Below, one piece after another: positions 15,992-16,187 of a DNA stretch of 16,187 bases. Position numbers and translations under genes: made by a program. How positions within the stretch are numbered: position 1 is the first letter of the stretch; each line of letters starts with the position of its first letter. Source of the stretch: an uncultured Pseudomonadota bacterium (GTDB lineage: Bacteria; Pseudomonadota; Gammaproteobacteria; Burkholderiales; Rhodocyclaceae). The stretch lies in assembly GCA_903939665.1 (NCBI GenBank), contig CAJAHZ010000410.1:1-16187 (forward strand), in the 5' to 3' direction. The notes under the pieces were generated by a model. The model did not search any database. It was not told where the DNA came from and saw only the letters and a program-made list of their open reading frames with translations.

Positions 15992-16187
15992 TCACTCCTT
16001 GGCTTCTATTTTCTCTTGCTTGCCCGGCACGGCCATGATGGTCTGCTGCATCACCGCACACAAGGTTCTCTTGCCGTCTTTGACGGCAAATAAATCTCCG
16101 TATAACCGGGCTCAACGACCGGCATGCTCGCGCCAATCAGTTTCAGGGCGGACTGCCGAGCAAAGCCGGCGAGCACCCGCTCGACGA
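15992..16187 (-). pseudogene. PaaI-type thioesterase gene with an internal deletion (partial at window edge)
   Basis: On the - strand the frame entering at the window edge reads FARQSALKLIGASMPVVEPG, then YTEIYLP, which looks like the N-terminal part of a PaaI-family hotdog thioesterase. It then runs to a stop at 16051-16053. A second frame reads FAVKDGKRTLCAVMQQTIMA, then VPGK, and ends at 15992-15994; this is the typical C-terminal end of the same family. The central hotdog part with the family's HG-G active-site region is missing, and the two halves are out of frame around 16085-16095. By comparison with family length, some 70-80 codons appear lost. A perfect 19-nt hairpin (16071-16089) lies beside the junction. 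The gene is almost certainly non-functional unless the sequence is misassembled. Confidence 0.72.
16071..16089. repeat. Short perfect hairpin at the thioesterase deletion junction
   Basis: TTGCCGTCTTTGACGGCAA is a perfect 8-bp stem with a 3-nt loop. It lies at the boundary between the N- and C-terminal remnants of the thioesterase gene. It could have promoted the deletion or formed when the ends were joined. No T-run follows on either strand, so it is not an obvious terminator, although it would be transcribed in the leader of liuA. Confidence 0.6.

Noticed and set aside
15987..16136. Upstream extension of the LiuA reading frame as an N-terminal domain
   Set aside because: This stretch is the decayed thioesterase gene read in the wrong frame. 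LiuA similarity and the Shine-Dalgarno support a start at 15986.

Overview
This window looks like chromosomal DNA of a GC-rich betaproteobacterium, most likely of the Rhodocyclales type (Dechloromonas/Azonexus/Accumulibacter-like). The grounds are GC-rich codon use, a complete leucine/isovalerate (Liu) pathway, a GNAT-carbonic anhydrase fusion and typical intergenic repeats. The taxon is an inference. I recognise no tRNA, rRNA, CRISPR array, IS element or prophage.

Left part (1-2941, + strand): the last codons of a creC-type histidine kinase gene, then creD. The spacer between them holds a perfect CreB 'cre tag' (TTCAC-N6-TTCAC). creD overlaps by 4 bp a gene for a glycoside hydrolase family 3 (NagZ-like) enzyme that carries three N-terminal membrane segments. 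Together they look like a cell-envelope-stress unit under CreBC control.

Middle (2998-4134): a convergent DUF2058 (YaiL-like) gene on the - strand, then about 600 bp without a convincing intact gene. This stretch contains a locally AT-richer patch that may be the remnant of a lost gene.

Right part (4135-16187, all - strand): a leucine-degradation cluster read from right to left. It starts with a PaaI-type thioesterase gene broken by an internal deletion. Next come liuA (isovaleryl-CoA dehydrogenase), a GNAT-beta-carbonic anhydrase fusion, a thiolase, a second acyl-CoA dehydrogenase, a DsbA/kappa-GST-like isomerase, liuB (methylcrotonyl-CoA carboxylase beta), liuC (methylglutaconyl-CoA hydratase), liuD (carboxylase alpha with biotin domain), an AbrB-Doc toxin-antitoxin pair and liuE (HMG-CoA lyase). 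The canonical liuA-B-C-D-E order is kept but is interrupted by accessory genes. The core enzymes take isovaleryl-CoA through methylcrotonyl-CoA, methylglutaconyl-CoA and HMG-CoA to acetyl-CoA and acetoacetate. The carbonic anhydrase could supply bicarbonate to the carboxylase, and the thiolase could handle acetoacetyl-CoA. No acetoacetate-activating enzyme and no LiuR regulator are visible here.

All four gene gaps longer than about 60 bp inside the cluster are filled by hairpin-forming repeats. Three are of a CGCAGAGAGCGCAGAG type and one is of an ACCACCAAGACACCAAGG type. The remaining junctions overlap or are shorter, and the 54-bp liuD-antitoxin gap holds a probable promoter/operator instead.
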